A stretch of 64,000 nt of DNA from Psychrilyobacter atlanticus DSM 19335 (GTDB lineage: Bacteria > Fusobacteriota > Fusobacteriia > Fusobacteriales > Fusobacteriaceae). The notes under the pieces were generated by a model. It was given only the letters and a program-made list of their open reading frames with translations, did no database searches and was not told the origin of the DNA. Positions 61,974 through 64,000 of this stretch are shown here, in pieces. The translations under genes were made by a program, and so were the position numbers. Where the stretch lies: assembly GCF_000426625.1 (NCBI RefSeq), contig NZ_KE384548.1, forward strand, positions 1,082,431 to 1,146,430, given 5' to 3'. Positions within the stretch are counted from its first letter, which is position 1. Each line of letters starts with the position of its first letter.

Positions 61974-64000
61974 ATGAAAAAAAGAAAATGTGTAGGCCTC
62001 TTAATATTTTTAAAAATAACATTAAGTAGTCTAGCTATAAGTGTTTCCCAAAGTACTGCCACACCGTCAAAAATAACTCAGCTTACCCCTAATATGGATC
62101 AAAGGATTACAGACAATGAACAAGGGATTAAAGATCAAGCTGCCAGAGCTGAAGGAATCGAAAATAAATTGCAAACCAGTATTAATGATAACAAAGCTCA
62201 ACAGGATCAAATCAATACTAATCAAGGTAATACTAATAATGGGTTGAGAACTGATGTTGATAAAAATAAAAATGACATATCATCTAATCAACAAACTCAA
62301 GCTGCTATTAATACATCACAGACTAATACCAATAACGTACAGACTACCGTCAATAAGGGTTTGAGAACTGATGTCGATAAAAATAAAAATGACATATCAT
62401 CTAATCAACAAACTCAAGCTGCTATTAATACATCACAGACTAATACTAATAACGTACAGACTACCGTCAATAAGGGTTTGAGAACTGATGTCGATAAAAA
62501 TAAAAATGACATATCATCTAATCAACAAACTCAAGCTGCTATTAATACATCACAGACTAATACTAATAACGTACAGACTACCGTCAATAAGGGTTTGAGA
62601 ACTGATGTCGATAAAAATACCGACCACATTAAAAATTACCAAACTCAGCTTACTAACAATGAAAACACTATGGCTGCTAACACTGCGCAGTTGGCAAATA
62701 ACAGTAAACAATTGGAAGCTAATAAAGATTCTATGGATGAATTTCATACAGATTTCACAGAAATTAGAAAAGATGCTGTTGATGCAAAAATCCTAGCGAA
62801 TTCTAATAAAAAACAAATAGATACAAATACTCAAGGGATCGCAACATTACAGACAGGCCTGAGTAAAAAAGCTAATCAAACTGATTTAAAGTCTTTGGCT
62901 ACTAAACCCGAAGTAGCTCAAGTAGCTCAAGTAGCTCATACGGCTGCTATTCAAGCACAGACAAATGCAGATGTTTTAAAAGGATTTATGGGAAAGAAAC
63001 TCTCAGCTCAAGATGTTATACAAGCTCATGAGGCTATGAAACTAAATACACAAGATATTGAAGCCATTCAAGGTATTGTTGACCCTAAAGACGGTTCTAC
63101 CTATGCCAATGGTCAATTTGCACAGGATGTTCAATCTTTAAAAACTCACATTGCAGATATTCATGCAAATGCAGTAGGGATTGGTGAAGCTAAAGATGAA
63201 GCTGCTAAAGCATTCGCTCAGTCTCATGCAGCAGAAATACAATCTACAGCTAATGCAGGAAAGATATCTACCTTAGAAGCAAAAGAAACTGACGCAAAAC
63301 ACAGGTTAACTAAAAATGAAAAAGATATCTCTTCACTACAAACAGATGTTGTTTCCCAAGGTGAAATAACCAAACTTCAAGATGAGAGGATCAATGGTCT
63401 ACAGGATAAAAACAGTAGACAAGATGAGACAATCTCTGATTTTCATAGGCGGTTAAGTACAACAGAAAATGGAATTTCAAATATTCAAACTCAGTTGGCT
63501 GATAAAAACAACGGACTGGATTCAAAATCTTCTAAAGATCAAACTACAGAAGGGATGACGCAGATAGTTGGAGCTACTGTAAGAATTGATTCCAATGGTC
63601 ATGTTATATCAGGAGTAGACGGAAGTACTATAAAAAATTTAAAGGATCTAACAACAGGACAAAGTGTCAATGCCCAGGCTATCAAAATTGAAACTAAAAG
63701 AGCTCAAAAAGCTGAAGGTAAATTAGGTGCTGATATTAAAGCTAATACTCAATCTATTACTGATAATAAAGATGCTCAAGATATAGTTAATATTGCTCAA
63801 GATATAGTTAATACTGCTCAAACTACTGCTACTTCTAATGAAGTTTCTAGAGCTAAAACGGCAGAAGAAGCTAATCAAAAACAAATTACTGACAATAAGA
63901 ATAGTCAAAATGTAATTAATACTAAACATGAGAACCTTATTGGGGCTAATACTACTGCTACTTCTAATGAAGTTTCTAGAGCTAAAACGGCAGAAGAAGT
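61974..64000 (+). CDS. Trimeric-autotransporter-like coiled-coil adhesin, partial
   Basis: An open frame of at least 675 codons with no stop, running off the window. Start ATG with AAGGGGAG. The N-terminus (KKRKCVGLLIFLKITLSSLAISVSQ, given here in parts KKRKCVGLLIFLK and ITLSSLAISVSQ) is an export signal. The rest is Asn/Gln/Ala/Thr-rich heptad text, e.g. NKNDISSNQQTQAAINTSQ, typical of the stalks of YadA-like trimeric adhesins in Fusobacterium. Three exact-like 39-residue repeats lie at 62235-62585, and a second repeat of 43-residue period (TTATSNEVSRAKTAEE) appears near the end. The C-terminal YadA anchor would lie beyond the window. Confidence 0.75.
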   Translation, partial: MKKRKCVGLLIFLKITLSSLAISVSQSTATPSKITQLTPNMDQRITDNEQGIKDQAARAEGIENKLQTSINDNKAQQDQINTNQGNTNNGLRTDVDKNKNDISSNQQTQAAINTSQTNTNNVQTTVNKGLRTDVDKNKNDISSNQQTQAAINTSQTNTNNVQTTVNKGLRTDVDKNKNDISSNQQTQAAINTSQTNTNNVQTTVNKGLRTDVDKNTDHIKNYQTQLTNNENTMAANTAQLANNSKQLEANKDSMDEFHTDFTEIRKDAVDAKILANSNKKQIDTNTQGIATLQTGLSKKANQTDLKSLATKPEVAQVAQVAHTAAIQAQTNADVLKGFMGKKLSAQDVIQAHEAMKLNTQDIEAIQGIVDPKDGSTYANGQFAQDVQSLKTHIADIHANAVGIGEAKDEAAKAFAQSHAAEIQSTANAGKISTLEAKETDAKHRLTKNEKDISSLQTDVVSQGEITKLQDERINGLQDKNSRQDETISDFHRRLSTTENGISNIQTQLADKNNGLDSKSSKDQTTEGMTQIVGATVRIDSNGHVISGVDGSTIKNLKDLTTGQSVNAQAIKIETKRAQKAEGKLGADIKANTQSITDNKDAQDIVNIAQDIVNTAQTTATSNEVSRAKTAEEANQKQITDNKNSQNVINTKHENLIGANTTATSNEVSRAKTAEE
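62235..62615 (+). repeat. 117-bp tandem repeats in the adhesin gene
   Basis: Units start at 62235, 62352 and 62469, exactly 117 bp apart, with a fourth partial unit at 62586. Each encodes 39 residues with GLRTDVDKNKNDIS and QAAINTSQTNTNNVQTTV. Units two and three are nearly identical in DNA, so copy number is probably variable. Confidence 0.95.

Noticed and set aside
62235..62615. CRISPR-like array because of regular repeats
   Set aside because: Units are 117 bp, lie in one coding frame and have no unique spacers.

Overview
The window looks like chromosomal DNA of a low-GC anaerobe of the Fusobacteriota. It most resembles the marine Psychrilyobacter / Ilyobacter / Propionigenium group, but that is an inference and not a proven assignment. 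The evidence is very AT-rich DNA, strong GGAGG ribosome binding sites, a TonB/ExbBD/outer-membrane receptor system (so a diderm envelope), oxygen-sensitive enzymes (a glycyl radical enzyme, a selenocysteine formate dehydrogenase, an anaerobic haem-degrading radical SAM enzyme), a trimeric-autotransporter-like adhesin and betaine-type transport. No rRNA, tRNA, CRISPR array, prophage or intact insertion sequence was seen.

Layout. 0.5-8.3 kb: a YuiF/NhaC-type antiporter and an oppABCDF peptide importer with a small membrane protein at its end. 8.9-11.2 kb: a large orphan prepilin-like protein and two divergent FMN-binding-domain proteins. 12-17.7 kb: focA divergent from an NAD-linked formate dehydrogenase (NuoE-like, NuoF-like and a Sec-containing catalytic subunit of 898 residues). 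18.3-19.1 kb: a HepT/MntA toxin-antitoxin pair. 19.9-24.7 kb: a GntR-controlled catabolic operon (BCCT transporter, enolase-superfamily enzyme, FAD oxidoreductase) with a repeated operator. 26-28 kb: a methyltransferase, a solitary HNH nuclease and a nitroreductase remnant. 28-37 kb: a glycyl radical enzyme locus (activase, GRE, TauE/SafE exporter, iron alcohol dehydrogenase, GlcG-like protein, permease) with a divergent Crp/Fnr-type regulator. The enzyme set fits fermentative dehydration of a diol substrate, possibly the sulfonate DHPS. 37.3-46 kb: scattered metabolic genes, a lipoprotein plus prepilin pair, and a DUF819 membrane protein. 46.7 kb: a 59-residue protein with DGW repeats. 47-56.5 kb: a complete haem uptake and anaerobic haem utilisation locus (ExbBD, radical SAM HutW/HmuW-like enzyme, receptor, ABC importer) with divergent tonB and an HmuF-like flavodoxin. 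56.7-61.5 kb: HD-GYP, secreted proteins, msrA, nitroreductase, monooxygenase. 62-64 kb: the start of a large coiled-coil adhesin that runs off the window.

A second layer lies between genes. From 1 to 47 kb many intergenic gaps are filled with short dispersed repeats. Two families have terminal inverted repeats and fixed lengths (about 129 bp and about 83/135 bp) and look like MITEs. Two other sequence families recur without clear ends. Two further loci (11.2 and 19.2 kb) share a promoter, a body and a covarying terminator hairpin, and look like paralogous small RNAs. The glycyl radical, haem and adhesin regions are almost free of these repeats.

The most interesting items are: (i) the putative sulfonate/diol GRE locus, with a class II-like activator site and an exact 60-bp in-frame tandem duplication next to the glycyl loop; (ii) the paired small-RNA candidates; (iii) a Fur-superfamily-like palindrome shared by the DGW-repeat peptide and the adhesin; (iv) the two MITE-like families; (v) a gene at 37.3 kb that appears to start at AUA.
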